Source of the DNA: UBA2336 sp031395485
GTDB lineage: Bacteria > Bacteroidota > Bacteroidia > Cytophagales > Cyclobacteriaceae
DNA: 64,000 nucleotides
Assembly: GCA_031395485.1 (NCBI GenBank)
Contig: JANNUS010000010.1
Coordinates: forward strand, 310,001-374,000
Reading direction: 5' to 3'
Shown: positions 53,046-61,040 of the stretch, in pieces
Position numbering within the stretch: the first letter of the stretch is position 1
Layout: each line of letters starts with the position of its first letter
Translations under genes and position numbers: made by a program
Notes under the pieces: model-generated
Database searches by the model: none
The model's input: only the letters and a program-made list of their open reading frames with translations
Told to the model about the DNA's origin: nothing

Positions 53046-53240
53046 ATGAAGCATACAGAAATAATAGCATTGGGCATCAACGATCTGAAAGAGAAAATTG
53101 TCAGCGAGACAGAGGTGTTGCGTAAACTAAAGTTTGCTCATCAGGTTTCTTCAATCGAGAATCCAATGAAGATGAAAGCATCACGAAAATTAATCGCGCA
53201 ATTGCATACAGAGTTGAGAGCTAAAGAAATTCAAAAATAA
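53046..53240 (+). CDS. rpmC: 50S ribosomal protein L29
   Basis: 64 residues, two-helix protein with the LKFAHQVSSIENPMKMKASRKLIAQLHTEL region. It lies near the exit tunnel. 8 bases after rplP, 5 bases before rpsQ. Confidence 0.96.
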   Translation: MKHTEIIALGINDLKEKIVSETEVLRKLKFAHQVSSIENPMKMKASRKLIAQLHTELRAKEIQK

Positions 53241-53245
53241 TTCCT

Positions 53246-53500
53246 ATGGAAAGGAACCTACGTAAAGAGCGAATTGGTAAAGTGACAAGCAATAAGATGC
53301 AAAAAAGCATCACAGTGGCTGTAGATAGAAAGGTGAAACATCCTATCTATGGAAAGTTTGTACACAAGACTACCAAGTTCATGGCGCATGACGAGAAGAA
53401 CGAAGCAGGGATTGGCGATACAGTACGTATTTCTGAAACGCGCCCCTTAAGCAAGAGCAAGCATTGGAGATTGGTTGAGATAATTGAAAAAGCGAAGTAA
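53246..53500 (+). CDS. rpsQ: 30S ribosomal protein S17
   Basis: 84 residues with an OB-fold: LRKERIGKVTSNKMQKSITVAVDRKVKHPIYGKFVHKTTKFMAHDE and GDTVRISETRPLSKSKHWRLVEI. It binds 16S rRNA early in assembly. Confidence 0.97.
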   Translation: MERNLRKERIGKVTSNKMQKSITVAVDRKVKHPIYGKFVHKTTKFMAHDEKNEAGIGDTVRISETRPLSKSKHWRLVEIIEKAK

Positions 53501-53502
53501 GT

Positions 53503-53871
53503 ATGATCAGCACTGAATCAAGACTAATTGTAGCGGACAATAGCGGAGCAAAAGAAGTTCTGTGTTTGCACATCCCGGGAGGTAGCGGAAAGCGCTATGC
53601 TTCTGTTGGAGATAAAATTGTGGTTACTATCAAGTCGGCTATCCCCGGCAGCCAGGCTAAGAAAGGAACTGTTTCTAAAGCTGTGGTAGTAAGAACGAAG
53701 AAGGAGATAAGAAGAAAAGACGGATCTTATATTCGTTTTGAAGATAATGCTGCTGTTCTTCTTAATGCTCAGGATGAGCCCCGTGGTACCCGTATTTTTG
53801 GACCTGTGGCACGTGAGCTAAGAGAGAAACAGTTTATGAAGATTATTTCATTAGCACCTGAAGTGATTTAA
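53503..53871 (+). CDS. rplN: 50S ribosomal protein L14
   Basis: 122 residues; MISTESRLIVADNSGAKEVLCLHI start, PGSQAKKGTVSKAVVVRTKKEIRRKDGSYIRFEDNAAVLLN core and GTRIFGPVARELREKQFMKIISLAPEVI end. Standard length. Confidence 0.98.
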   Translation: MISTESRLIVADNSGAKEVLCLHIPGGSGKRYASVGDKIVVTIKSAIPGSQAKKGTVSKAVVVRTKKEIRRKDGSYIRFEDNAAVLLNAQDEPRGTRIFGPVARELREKQFMKIISLAPEVI

Positions 53872-53875
53872 GACA

Positions 53876-54217
53876 ATGGAAAGAAAGTTTAATAAGCAAC
53901 CGAAACTGCACATCAAGAAGGGCGACACTGTAAAAGTGATTGCCGGAGATGATAAGGGTAAGAATGGTAAAGTGCTAGAGATAGTATCTGAGAAAAACAG
54001 AGCTATTGTGGAAGGCATCAATATCGTCACCAAGCACCAGAAGCCATCGGCAGGTAAGCCTGAGGGCGGAATTAAAAAAACAGAAGCATCTGTTCACATC
54101 AGCAATTTAATGCTGGTTGATCCTGCAAGTGGTAAAACTACGCGTGTAGGTAGAAAGGCCGATGACAAAGGAAAATTACAACGATATTCAAAGAAAACAG
54201 GAGAACTTATAAAATAA
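53876..54217 (+). CDS. rplX: 50S ribosomal protein L24
   Basis: 113 residues with the KOW motif HIKKGDTVKVIAGDDKGKNGKVLE and the NIVTKHQKPS segment. It initiates large-subunit assembly. Overlaps rplE by one base (TAATG). Confidence 0.97.
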   Translation: MERKFNKQPKLHIKKGDTVKVIAGDDKGKNGKVLEIVSEKNRAIVEGINIVTKHQKPSAGKPEGGIKKTEASVHISNLMLVDPASGKTTRVGRKADDKGKLQRYSKKTGELIK

Positions 54218-54774
54218 TGGCAACTCCAAGATTAAAAGAAAAGTATAAGAAAGAGATTATGCAGGCTCTGAAAACCAGGTTCCAGTATAAGTCTATCATG
54301 CAAGTTCCTAAGATCGAAAAGATCTGTATTAATAAGGGAATGGGCGTGGCTGTATCCGATAAGAAACTTATAGATGTAGCCCTCGAAGAAATTACTATCA
54401 TCACGGGACAAAAGGCGGTTTCAACAAAGTCTAAGAAAGATATTTCAAACTTTAAGTTGAGAGCGAATATGCCAATCGGTGTTCGCGTAACACTTCGTGG
54501 AGATAACATGTACGAGTTCTTGGACAGGTTGATGAATATTGCACTTCCCCGTGTACGTGATTTCCGTGGTGTAAGCCCGAAGGGTTTTGATGGCCGTGGA
54601 AACTACACACTGGGTGTGAAAGAACAGATCATCTTTCCGGAGATTTCAATTGACAAAGTGACGAAGATCAGTGGTATGGATATTACGTTCGTCACCAATG
54701 CTAAGTCTGACGAAGAAAGTTATGAGCTCTTGAAGGCGTTTGGGATGCCTTTTGCAAACACATCAAAAAATTAA
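54217..54774 (+). CDS. rplE: 50S ribosomal protein L5
   Basis: 185 residues. KIEKICINKGMGVAV, TGQKAVSTKSKKDISNFKLRANMPIGVRVTLRG and PRVRDFRGVSPKGFDGRGNYTLGVKEQIIFPE are characteristic. It binds 5S rRNA. Confidence 0.98.
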   Translation: MATPRLKEKYKKEIMQALKTRFQYKSIMQVPKIEKICINKGMGVAVSDKKLIDVALEEITIITGQKAVSTKSKKDISNFKLRANMPIGVRVTLRGDNMYEFLDRLMNIALPRVRDFRGVSPKGFDGRGNYTLGVKEQIIFPEISIDKVTKISGMDITFVTNAKSDEESYELLKAFGMPFANTSKN

Positions 54775-54783
54775 GAATTTGCT

Positions 54784-55053
54784 ATGGCTAAAACATCGGT
54801 AATCGCGAGGCAAACAAAAAGAGAGAAACTTGTAGCATTATATGCTGACAGGCGTAAGGCTCTTAAAGCATCTGGAGATCATGCTGGGTTGGATAAACTT
54901 CCACGTAACGCATCTCCGGTTCGCCTGAAAAATAGGTGCAAGTTGACGGGTCGCCCAAAGGGATATATTGGCAAATTTGGTGTTTGCCGTAACGTTTTCC
55001 GTCAAATGGCTTCAGACGGCAAAATTCCAGGCGTGACTAAGTCAAGCTGGTAA
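54784..55053 (+). CDS. rpsN: 30S ribosomal protein S14 (long, zinc-free type)
   Basis: 89 residues. The CKLTGRPKGYIGKFGVCRNVFRQMASDGKIPGVTKSSW end is typical of S14. The CxxC pairs of the short zinc-binding form are missing, so this is the zinc-independent version. It is the last gene before a 172-base gap carrying a repeat element and the rpsH promoter. Confidence 0.96.
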   Translation: MAKTSVIARQTKREKLVALYADRRKALKASGDHAGLDKLPRNASPVRLKNRCKLTGRPKGYIGKFGVCRNVFRQMASDGKIPGVTKSSW

Positions 55054-55055
55054 AA

Positions 55056-55088
55056 GATCCCCTTGGCCTCTTGGAGAGGGAGGGTTAA
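55056..55088. repeat. GC-rich semi-palindromic element between rpsN and rpsH
   Basis: GATCCCCTTGGCCTCTTGG followed by AGAGGGAGGGTT, three bases after the rpsN stop. It resembles the elements at 2576 and 47186 in its CCCT/AGGG composition and position next to a gene end. It may have inserted between two formerly contiguous genes. Confidence 0.45.
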
Positions 55089-55144
55089 AAAGACTTATTG
55101 GTTGCTGAGTGTTCAGGTCGCGTAAAATCGAAACCGAATAACAG

Positions 55145-55175
55145 TTTGAATAACAAAAATTGTTCAATATCTTTG
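55145..55175 (+). promoter_or_regulatory. Promoter of the rpsH transcript (TTTG-N19-TATCTTTG)
   Basis: TTTG at 55145-55148, exactly 19 bases, then TATCTTTG at 55168-55175, a full match to the Bacteroidota sigma consensus. It lies about 50 bases upstream of rpsH, so the spc part of the superoperon has its own promoter. Confidence 0.88.
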
Positions 55176-55178
55176 CAG

Positions 55179-55195
55179 CCCGTTCAAAAGACGGG
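55179..55195 (+). other. 5' leader hairpin of the rpsH transcript
   Basis: CCCGT (55179-55183) and ACGGG (55191-55195) close a 7-base loop TCAAAAG right at the predicted transcript start. Placement mirrors the hairpin behind the rplC promoter, though the sequences differ. Confidence 0.6.
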
Positions 55196-55225
55196 TTTGC
55201 TTTTTAGAAAAAAGGGAGTAAGAAA

Positions 55226-55624
55226 ATGACAGATCCTATTTCAGATTATTTAACAAGGTTGCGGAATGCCATAAAGGCAAACCACAAGGTAGTGGAGATC
55301 CCTGCCTCAAACCTTAAAAAGGAAATAACCAAAGTGTTATTCGACAAAGGTTATATCCTGAACTACAAGTTCGAAGCTGGTGAAAATCCGCAAGGCACTA
55401 TTAAAATAGCGCTAAAGTATAATGTCGAGACTCGTGAGTCTGCTATCTCAAGTTTAGAGAGAGTCAGTACGCCTGGCCTTCGTCAGTACCGTGGTCTCGA
55501 TAACCTGCCTAAAGTTTTAAATGGCTTGGGAGTAGCAATCATCTCTACTTCAAAGGGGGTGATAACGGACAAGGAGGCTCGCAAGATGAATGTGGGTGGT
55601 GAAGTATTGTGTTACGTGTATTAA
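55226..55624 (+). CDS. rpsH: 30S ribosomal protein S8
   Basis: 132 residues; MTDPISDYLTRLRNAIKANH start and GLGVAIISTSKGVITDKEARKMNVGGEVLCYVY end, which carries the STSKGxxTDxxAR signature. First gene after the internal promoter. In enterobacteria S8 is the spc-operon repressor; not testable here. Confidence 0.98.
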   Translation: MTDPISDYLTRLRNAIKANHKVVEIPASNLKKEITKVLFDKGYILNYKFEAGENPQGTIKIALKYNVETRESAISSLERVSTPGLRQYRGLDNLPKVLNGLGVAIISTSKGVITDKEARKMNVGGEVLCYVY

Positions 55625-55635
55625 TGTATTAAGGT

Positions 55636-56193
55636 ATGTCGCGTATAGGAAAACAACCAGTTTCAATCCCGAAGGGTGTTACGTTTAATTTCTCGAAAGA
55701 GAATCACTTAGTGACAGTGAAGGGCCCTAAAGGTGAGCTTAAGCAAGTAATTGATTCTGACTTCGAAGTAAAGCAAGAAGAAGGTTCTGTGCTTGTAGAA
55801 AGACCGACTGAGCAAAAGCGACATAAGGCTATGCACGGTTTATACCGTTCATTGATTGCCAACATGGTTGAAGGAGTAACCAATGGATACAAAGCACAAC
55901 TTGAATTGGTGGGTGTTGGTTACAAAGCCACTGCGCAATCAAACGTGTTGGAGCTTAGCCTTGGATATTCTCACAATGTATTCCTGATGGTACCACATGA
56001 AATTAAAGTGCAGGCGGTTCAGGAAAAAGGTAGCAATCCTACCATAATCCTTGAAGGCATTGATAAGCAATTGATTGGCCAGGTGGCAGCAAAAATAAAA
56101 TCGCTTCGTAAAGTGGAGCCTTACAAAGGTAAAGGTATCCGCTTCACAGGTGAGTACGTACGCAGAAAAGCTGGTAAGGCTGCTGCTAAATAA
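55636..56193 (+). CDS. rplF: 50S ribosomal protein L6
   Basis: 185 residues; MSRIGKQPVSIPKGV start, LVTVKGPKGELKQ, and a C-terminal VEPYKGKGIRFTGEYVRRKAGKAAAK. Two L6 repeats of about 80 residues. It lies next to the GTPase centre. Confidence 0.98.
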   Translation: MSRIGKQPVSIPKGVTFNFSKENHLVTVKGPKGELKQVIDSDFEVKQEEGSVLVERPTEQKRHKAMHGLYRSLIANMVEGVTNGYKAQLELVGVGYKATAQSNVLELSLGYSHNVFLMVPHEIKVQAVQEKGSNPTIILEGIDKQLIGQVAAKIKSLRKVEPYKGKGIRFTGEYVRRKAGKAAAK

Positions 56194-56223
56194 TTAGGCA
56201 TCATAGAATAAACTAACGCATCT

Positions 56224-56574
56224 ATGGCAGGCAAGAAAAACGAAAGACGAACGAGAATTAAGGCAGGTATTCGCAAGAGAATGGAAGGTACAACCGACCG
56301 TCCGAGATTATCTGTGTTCAGAAGCAACAAAGGCATATATGGTCAAATCATTGACGATATTAAAGGTATTACACTTGTTGCGGCTTCTACTCCTGAACTT
56401 GGAGAGAAAACAACATTGAATGTTGAGAGCTCAAAGAGTGTGGGTAAAAAACTAGCCGAAAAGGCAGTGGCTTCCGGAATTCAAACTATCGTGTTTGATA
56501 GAAACGGATACCTCTATCACGGAAATATTAAAGCTTTCGCGGAAGGTGCGAGAGAGGGTGGATTGAAATTCTAA
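56224..56574 (+). CDS. rplR: 50S ribosomal protein L18
   Basis: 116 residues: RTRIKAGIRKRMEGTTDRPRLSVFRSNKGIYGQIIDDIKG and FDRNGYLYHGNIKAFAEGAREGGLKF. It binds 5S rRNA with L5. 30 bases after rplF and 10 before rpsE. Confidence 0.98.
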   Translation: MAGKKNERRTRIKAGIRKRMEGTTDRPRLSVFRSNKGIYGQIIDDIKGITLVAASTPELGEKTTLNVESSKSVGKKLAEKAVASGIQTIVFDRNGYLYHGNIKAFAEGAREGGLKF

Positions 56575-56584
56575 GAATTACGAT

Positions 56585-57103
56585 ATGTCAACAAGCAACA
56601 TCAGTACAGTAAAAGCCAGCGAGATTGATCTGAAAGAAAAAGTCGTTGCCATTGAGCGGGTAGCAAAGGTTGTGAAAGGTGGGCGCAGGTTCAGTTTCGC
56701 AGCAATTATCGTAGTAGGAGATGGAAATGGTGTGGTAGGATACGGCCTTGGAAAAGCAAACGAAGTAACGGATGCAATCACGAAGGGCGTTGATGACGCG
56801 AAAAAGAATCTTGTGAAAGTTCCTATTATTAAAGGAACAGTTCCGCACGAAGCAATCGGCAGGTTCGGTGGTGGCCACGTATTGTTGAAACCAGCTTCTC
56901 CGGGTACAGGTGTTATTGCCGGTGGTGCAATGCGTGCAGTATTAGAAAGCGCGGGCGTTCACAACGTGTTGGCAAAATCAAAAGGTTCTTCAAACCCGCA
57001 TAACGTGGTGAAGGCTACGTTTAAGGCTCTTACTTCCATGAGAGATGCTGCAACAGTTGCGAAGGCTAGAGGAGTTTCATTGTCCAAAGTATTTAATGGT
57101 TAA
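56585..57103 (+). CDS. rpsE: 30S ribosomal protein S5
   Basis: 172 residues; LKEKVVAIERVAKVVKGGRRFSFAAIIVVGDGNGVVGYGLGKANEV carries the dsRNA-binding fold, followed by KGTVPHEAIGRFGGGHVLLKPASPGTGVIAGGAMRAVLE. Site of ram and spectinomycin mutations in model organisms. Confidence 0.98.
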   Translation: MSTSNISTVKASEIDLKEKVVAIERVAKVVKGGRRFSFAAIIVVGDGNGVVGYGLGKANEVTDAITKGVDDAKKNLVKVPIIKGTVPHEAIGRFGGGHVLLKPASPGTGVIAGGAMRAVLESAGVHNVLAKSKGSSNPHNVVKATFKALTSMRDAATVAKARGVSLSKVFNG

Positions 57104-57107
57104 TACC

Positions 57108-57287
57108 ATGGCGAAAATAAAGATTACACAATTCAGAAGTGATATTAAAAGAGCTGAGAGACAGCAAAGAACGTTGCGCGCTCTTGGTTTAGGCAAAGTG
57201 AATAAGTCAGTTGAAGTGGAGTTAACCCCGCAGATCAACGGCATGATTCAGAAGGTTAATCATTTGGTTACTGTAAAAGAGCTGTAA
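57108..57287 (+). CDS. rpmD: 50S ribosomal protein L30
   Basis: 59 residues from ATG 57108 (MAKIKITQFRSDIKRAERQQ), with TLRALGLGKVNKSVEVE. The open frame extends 21 codons upstream into rpsE, which is not part of the protein. One base before rplO. Confidence 0.97.
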   Translation: MAKIKITQFRSDIKRAERQQRTLRALGLGKVNKSVEVELTPQINGMIQKVNHLVTVKEL

Positions 57288-57288
57288 G

Positions 57289-57732
57289 ATGAAGTTGCAT
57301 ACATTAAAGCCTGCTTCAGGTTCAACAAAAACAAATAAGAGACTTGGTCGTGGTCAGGGATCAGGTGGTAGTACTGCTGGTCGTGGTCACAAAGGTGCAA
57401 AGTCGCGCTCAGGCTATTCTAAGAAATTTGGTTTCGAAGGAGGTCAGATGCCGTTGCAGCGCAGGGTTCCTAAGTTTGGTTTTAAGAACAATAACAAGAT
57501 TTACTACAAGGGAGTAAACCTGGATGCGCTTGAAACGATTGCAGCAAATAATAAAGGCATTGATATCAGCATAGAATTAATCGTTGCAAATGGTATTGCC
57601 GGTAAGAAAGATAAAATTAAAGTGTTGGGTAGAGGCGAGTTGAAATCAAAAGTGAATGTTCAGGCACATGCCTTTTCTGAAACTGCTGTAAAGGCAATTG
57701 AAAAAGTTGGTGGTACTGCTACTAAGATTTAA
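57289..57732 (+). CDS. rplO: 50S ribosomal protein L15
   Basis: 147 residues with the glycine-rich N-terminus RLGRGQGSGGSTAGRGHKGAKSRSGYSKKFGFEGGQMPLQRRVPKFGF. Standard for L15. Two bases before secY. Confidence 0.98.
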   Translation: MKLHTLKPASGSTKTNKRLGRGQGSGGSTAGRGHKGAKSRSGYSKKFGFEGGQMPLQRRVPKFGFKNNNKIYYKGVNLDALETIAANNKGIDISIELIVANGIAGKKDKIKVLGRGELKSKVNVQAHAFSETAVKAIEKVGGTATKI

Positions 57733-57734
57733 GA

Positions 57735-59051
57735 ATGAAGCGTTTCCTTGATACCATACGGAATATTTTCTCGATTGAGGACCTTAGAGTTCGAATCCTA
57801 AATACAATAGGATTTCTGATCATCTTCAGGTTGGGTTCATTCATTGTACTACCGGGTATTGATCCTAATGTTTTAGGTGCAGGGGCACAGGGTGGTATTT
57901 TTGATTTATTGAACACATTCCTAGGAGGGTCATTCAGCAGGGCGTCCATCTTTGCCCTCGGTATCATGCCGTACATCTCGGCATCGATTGTTGTGCAGTT
58001 ATTAACGTTCGCTGTTCCATATTTTCAAAAATTACAAAAAGAAGGTGATTCAGGCCGTAAACGCTTGAACCAAATCACGCGTGTTTTAACAATTTTCATT
58101 ACTGGTTTTCAGTCTTACGGTTATATCCGTGGTACGATAGACCCAAATGCGATTATAGATCCAGGATTCTTTTTCTATTTCTCATCAATTACCATTCTTA
58201 TTGCAGGAACGATGTTCTGTATGTGGTTAGGTGAGCGTATTACAGATAAGGGTATTGGTAATGGTATCTCCATGCTTATTATGATTGGTATTGTATCTCG
58301 TTTCCCGGGTGCGATTATTGATGAAGCTGTGAACAACCGAGGACTGCAGGGCATGTTATTGTTTTTGGTAGAAGTTCTTGTTCTCTTCTTTATTGTCATG
58401 GGTGTTATCATGCTCACACAAGCTACAAGGCGAATTCCTATTCAGTATGCGAAGCAAGTTGTTGGAAACAAGTTGTATGGTGGCAAGCGTGATTTCATTC
58501 CGCTAAAACTTAATTCATCAGGCGTTATGCCAATCATCTTTGCACAAGCATTGATGTTCATCCCTGCACTCGTAGCAGGTATATGGAGAGACAGCGATGT
58601 TGGTGCGTATATCGGCTCAACCTTCTCTGACTTCACTTCATGGCAGTACAACCTTTTGTTTGGTTCATTGATTTTAATTTTCACATTCTTCTATACAGCC
58701 ATCACGATAAACTCGAACGATATGGCTGATAACTTGAAAAGAAATGGTGGTTTTGTTCCTGGTATTAAACCCGGAAAACAAACGGCCGATTTTATAGATA
58801 CGATTTTGTCAAGAATAACATTGCCTGGTGCATTGTTCCTGGTGACCATCGCAATCCTTCCTGCTTTTGCAGTAAGAGCTGGTGTTGGTCAGAACTTCGC
58901 TCAATTCTTCGGTGGTACTTCGTTGTTGATTATGGTTGGGGTTATCCTCGATACACTTCAACAAATTGAAAGCTACTTGTTGATGAGACATTACGAAGGA
59001 ATGATGAAATCGGGTAGAGTAAAAGGACGTTCTCAATTTGCTGCGGCTTAA
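57735..59051 (+). CDS. secY: Protein translocase subunit SecY
   Basis: 438 residues with ten transmembrane helices. SecY signatures include PYISASIVVQLL, VLTIFITGFQSYGY and GERITDKGIGNGISMLI; the cytosolic loop RRIPIQYAKQVVG and the PGIKPGKQTADFID segment are present. It forms the channel for Sec export. Co-transcribed between rplO and map. Confidence 0.98.
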   Translation: MKRFLDTIRNIFSIEDLRVRILNTIGFLIIFRLGSFIVLPGIDPNVLGAGAQGGIFDLLNTFLGGSFSRASIFALGIMPYISASIVVQLLTFAVPYFQKLQKEGDSGRKRLNQITRVLTIFITGFQSYGYIRGTIDPNAIIDPGFFFYFSSITILIAGTMFCMWLGERITDKGIGNGISMLIMIGIVSRFPGAIIDEAVNNRGLQGMLLFLVEVLVLFFIVMGVIMLTQATRRIPIQYAKQVVGNKLYGGKRDFIPLKLNSSGVMPIIFAQALMFIPALVAGIWRDSDVGAYIGSTFSDFTSWQYNLLFGSLILIFTFFYTAITINSNDMADNLKRNGGFVPGIKPGKQTADFIDTILSRITLPGALFLVTIAILPAFAVRAGVGQNFAQFFGGTSLLIMVGVILDTLQQIESYLLMRHYEGMMKSGRVKGRSQFAAA

Positions 59052-59058
59052 GTGCTGA

Positions 59059-59853
59059 ATGGTTCACTTAAAGACTGAAGAGGAAATCCAAGTCATCAAA
59101 GAGAGTGCTCAAATTTTGGGTAAAGCTCACGGTGAAGTGGCCAAGCTGGTAAAGCCTGGAGTTAAAACCTCAACGTTGGATAAAGTGGCGGAAGAGTTTA
59201 TTCGTGATCATGGAGGAGTACCATCCTTCAAGAACTACAATGGATTCCCTGCTACGCTATGCATTTCAGTTAACGAAGTAGTGGTACACGGTTTCCCAAG
59301 CAATTACGAATTATTGGAAACAGATATCATTTCAGTGGATTGTGGAGTGTACTATAAAGGGTTTCACAGTGATTCAGCTTATACCTATCCGTTGGAAGGT
59401 GTGGATAAAGAAACGCTGTTACTGTTAGCGCGAACGTACGAGTCTCTTTTTAAGGGAATCGAGCAAGCGAAGGCAGGAAACCGAATCGGGGATGTTAGCC
59501 ATGCGATTCAAAGTTATGTTGAAAGCTTTGGATACGGTGTGGTGAGAGAACTGGTAGGGCATGGTGTTGGAAGAAATCTTCACGAAGATCCGGAAGTACC
59601 AAATTTTGGTAAGCAAGGAAAAGGTGTGAAGCTGGTTTCAGGAATGGTGTTTGCAATTGAACCTATGGTTAACCAAGGAGCAAAGAATGTAGTGCAAGAG
59701 AATGACGGATGGACGATCCGCACAACAGACAAAAAGCCGTCTGCACATTTTGAGCACATGGTTGGGATTTTTGAGAATAGAACAGAAGTATTGACAACAC
59801 ACGAGTATATAGAAAGTAATTATTCATATAAGTGGCGAAACAAAAGTCGATAG
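59059..59853 (+). CDS. map: Methionine aminopeptidase, type I
   Basis: 264 residues. The five metal ligands are visible: two Asp in SVDCGVYYKGFHSDSAYTY, His in GHGVGRNLHEDPEVPNFG, Glu in GMVFAIEPMV, and Glu in HFEHMVGIF. It removes the initiator methionine. The 3' end overlaps infA by 22 bases in another frame. Confidence 0.97.
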   Translation: MVHLKTEEEIQVIKESAQILGKAHGEVAKLVKPGVKTSTLDKVAEEFIRDHGGVPSFKNYNGFPATLCISVNEVVVHGFPSNYELLETDIISVDCGVYYKGFHSDSAYTYPLEGVDKETLLLLARTYESLFKGIEQAKAGNRIGDVSHAIQSYVESFGYGVVRELVGHGVGRNLHEDPEVPNFGKQGKGVKLVSGMVFAIEPMVNQGAKNVVQENDGWTIRTTDKKPSAHFEHMVGIFENRTEVLTTHEYIESNYSYKWRNKSR

Positions 59854-60050
59854 AACAGGACGGAACGATTTTAGAAGCACTTTCGAACGCAATGTTCAGA
59901 GTGCAATTAGAAAACGGACATGAAGTGCTGTCGCATATTTCGGGTAAAATGAGGATGAATTACATCCGTATATTACCAGGGGATAAGGTGAGATTGGAAA
60001 TGTCACCCTATGATTTAACAAAAGGAAGAATTGTATTTAGATACAAGTAA
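59832..60050 (+). CDS. infA: Translation initiation factor IF-1
   Basis: 72 residues, OB-fold: DGTILEALSNAMFRVQLENGHEVLSHISGKMRMNYIRILPGDKVRLEMSPYDLTKGRIVFRYK. The start is GTG 59832 inside map; no later start retains the MAKQKSIEQDG N-terminus. The 22-base overlap suggests coupled translation. Confidence 0.97.
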   Translation: MAKQKSIEQDGTILEALSNAMFRVQLENGHEVLSHISGKMRMNYIRILPGDKVRLEMSPYDLTKGRIVFRYK

Positions 60051-60061
60051 TAGAAAGAAAA

Positions 60062-60178
60062 ATGAAAGTTAAAGCATCCGTAAAAAAGCGCAGCGCTGAT
60101 TGCAAAGTGATCAGACGGAACGGCAAGCTGTATGTGATTAACAAAAAGAATCCAAGGTTTAAACAAAGACAAGGATAA
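60062..60178 (+). CDS. rpmJ: 50S ribosomal protein L36 (zinc-free type)
   Basis: 38 residues: MKVKASVKKRSADCKVIRRN and on to NPRFKQRQG. Of the four zinc ligands of the classical form (CxxC...C...H) only Cys14 remains; the others are Ser, Asn and Phe. This is the zinc-independent version. It fits between infA and rpsM (4 bases). Confidence 0.96.
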   Translation: MKVKASVKKRSADCKVIRRNGKLYVINKKNPRFKQRQG

Positions 60179-60182
60179 TACT

Positions 60183-60563
60183 ATGGCCAGAATACAAGGT
60201 GTTGATATCCCGGACAACAAAAGAGGTGAGATTAGCTTGACCTACATATACGGCATAGGCCGCAGAAGGGCTCAGAATATTCTTACCAAAGCAGGGGTAA
60301 ATTGGGACAAAAAGGCAAAGGATTGGAATGATGAAGAGTCGAATGCTATCCGTTCCATTATTTCCGAAAGTTTTAAAGTAGAAGGTACACTTCGTTCGGA
60401 AGTTCAATTGAGCATAAAGCGTCTGATGGACATCGGTTCTTACAGAGGCCTTCGTCACCGAAAGGGATTACCCGTGCGTGGTCAAACAACCAAAAACAAT
60501 GCTCGTACGCGTAAGGGTAAGCGTAAGACTGTTGCGAATAAGAAGAAGGTTACTAAAGGTTAA
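60183..60563 (+). CDS. rpsM: 30S ribosomal protein S13
   Basis: 126 residues; MARIQGVDIPDNKRGEISLTYIYGIGRRRAQ start, SYRGLRHRKGLPVRGQTTKNNARTRKGKRKTVANKK end. It contacts the P-site tRNA. Followed by a 20-bp palindrome before rpsK. Confidence 0.98.
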   Translation: MARIQGVDIPDNKRGEISLTYIYGIGRRRAQNILTKAGVNWDKKAKDWNDEESNAIRSIISESFKVEGTLRSEVQLSIKRLMDIGSYRGLRHRKGLPVRGQTTKNNARTRKGKRKTVANKKKVTKG

Positions 60564-60564
60564 T

Positions 60565-60584
60565 CCTGCCTGCCGGCAGGCAGG
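60565..60584. repeat. 20-bp perfect palindrome (CCTGCCTGCC/GGCAGGCAGG)
   Basis: An uninterrupted 20-base palindrome, two bases after the rpsM stop, in the 48-base gap before rpsK. The GC content is far above its surroundings. It has no T-tract, so it is not a normal terminator, and it lies in the middle of a highly expressed operon. The same motif is familiar as a dispersed element in Bacteroidota genomes. Confidence 0.85.
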
Positions 60585-60611
60585 CGTTAATGAATATAAA
60601 ATAACAGAGTA

Positions 60612-61007
60612 ATGGCTGTAGAAAAAAGAAAAGATAAAGCGAAGAAACGCGTAGTGCAGATTGAAGCAGTAGGCCAAGCACACATCCGGGCAACCTTCAA
60701 TAACATCGTTATTTCAATGACGAACTCTACCGGCCAGGTAATTACCTGGGCTTCTGCAGGTAAAATGGGTTTTAAAGGCTCGAAGAAGAACACTCCCTAT
60801 GCTGCTCAAATGGCGGCTCAGGATTGCGCTTCCCGTGCGTTTGAATTAGGACTTCGTAAAGTAGAAGTTTTTGTAAAAGGCCCTGGCGCTGGACGTGAGT
60901 CTGCAATTCGTACGATTCAAAATGCAGGCATTGAAGTAACAACAATTAAGGATATGACGCCACTTCCGCATAACGGTTGCCGTCCTCCTAAGAAAAGAAG
61001 AGTTTAA
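60612..61007 (+). CDS. rpsK: 30S ribosomal protein S11
   Basis: 131 residues; AHIRATFNNIVISMTNSTGQVITWASAGKMGFKGSKKNTPYAAQMAA and GPGAGRESAIRTIQNAGIEVTTIKDMTPLPHNGCRPPKKRRV. Standard. Confidence 0.98.
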   Translation: MAVEKRKDKAKKRVVQIEAVGQAHIRATFNNIVISMTNSTGQVITWASAGKMGFKGSKKNTPYAAQMAAQDCASRAFELGLRKVEVFVKGPGAGRESAIRTIQNAGIEVTTIKDMTPLPHNGCRPPKKRRV

Positions 61008-61040
61008 TAATTGAGTAATAATGATTGACGAGGAAGGTGA

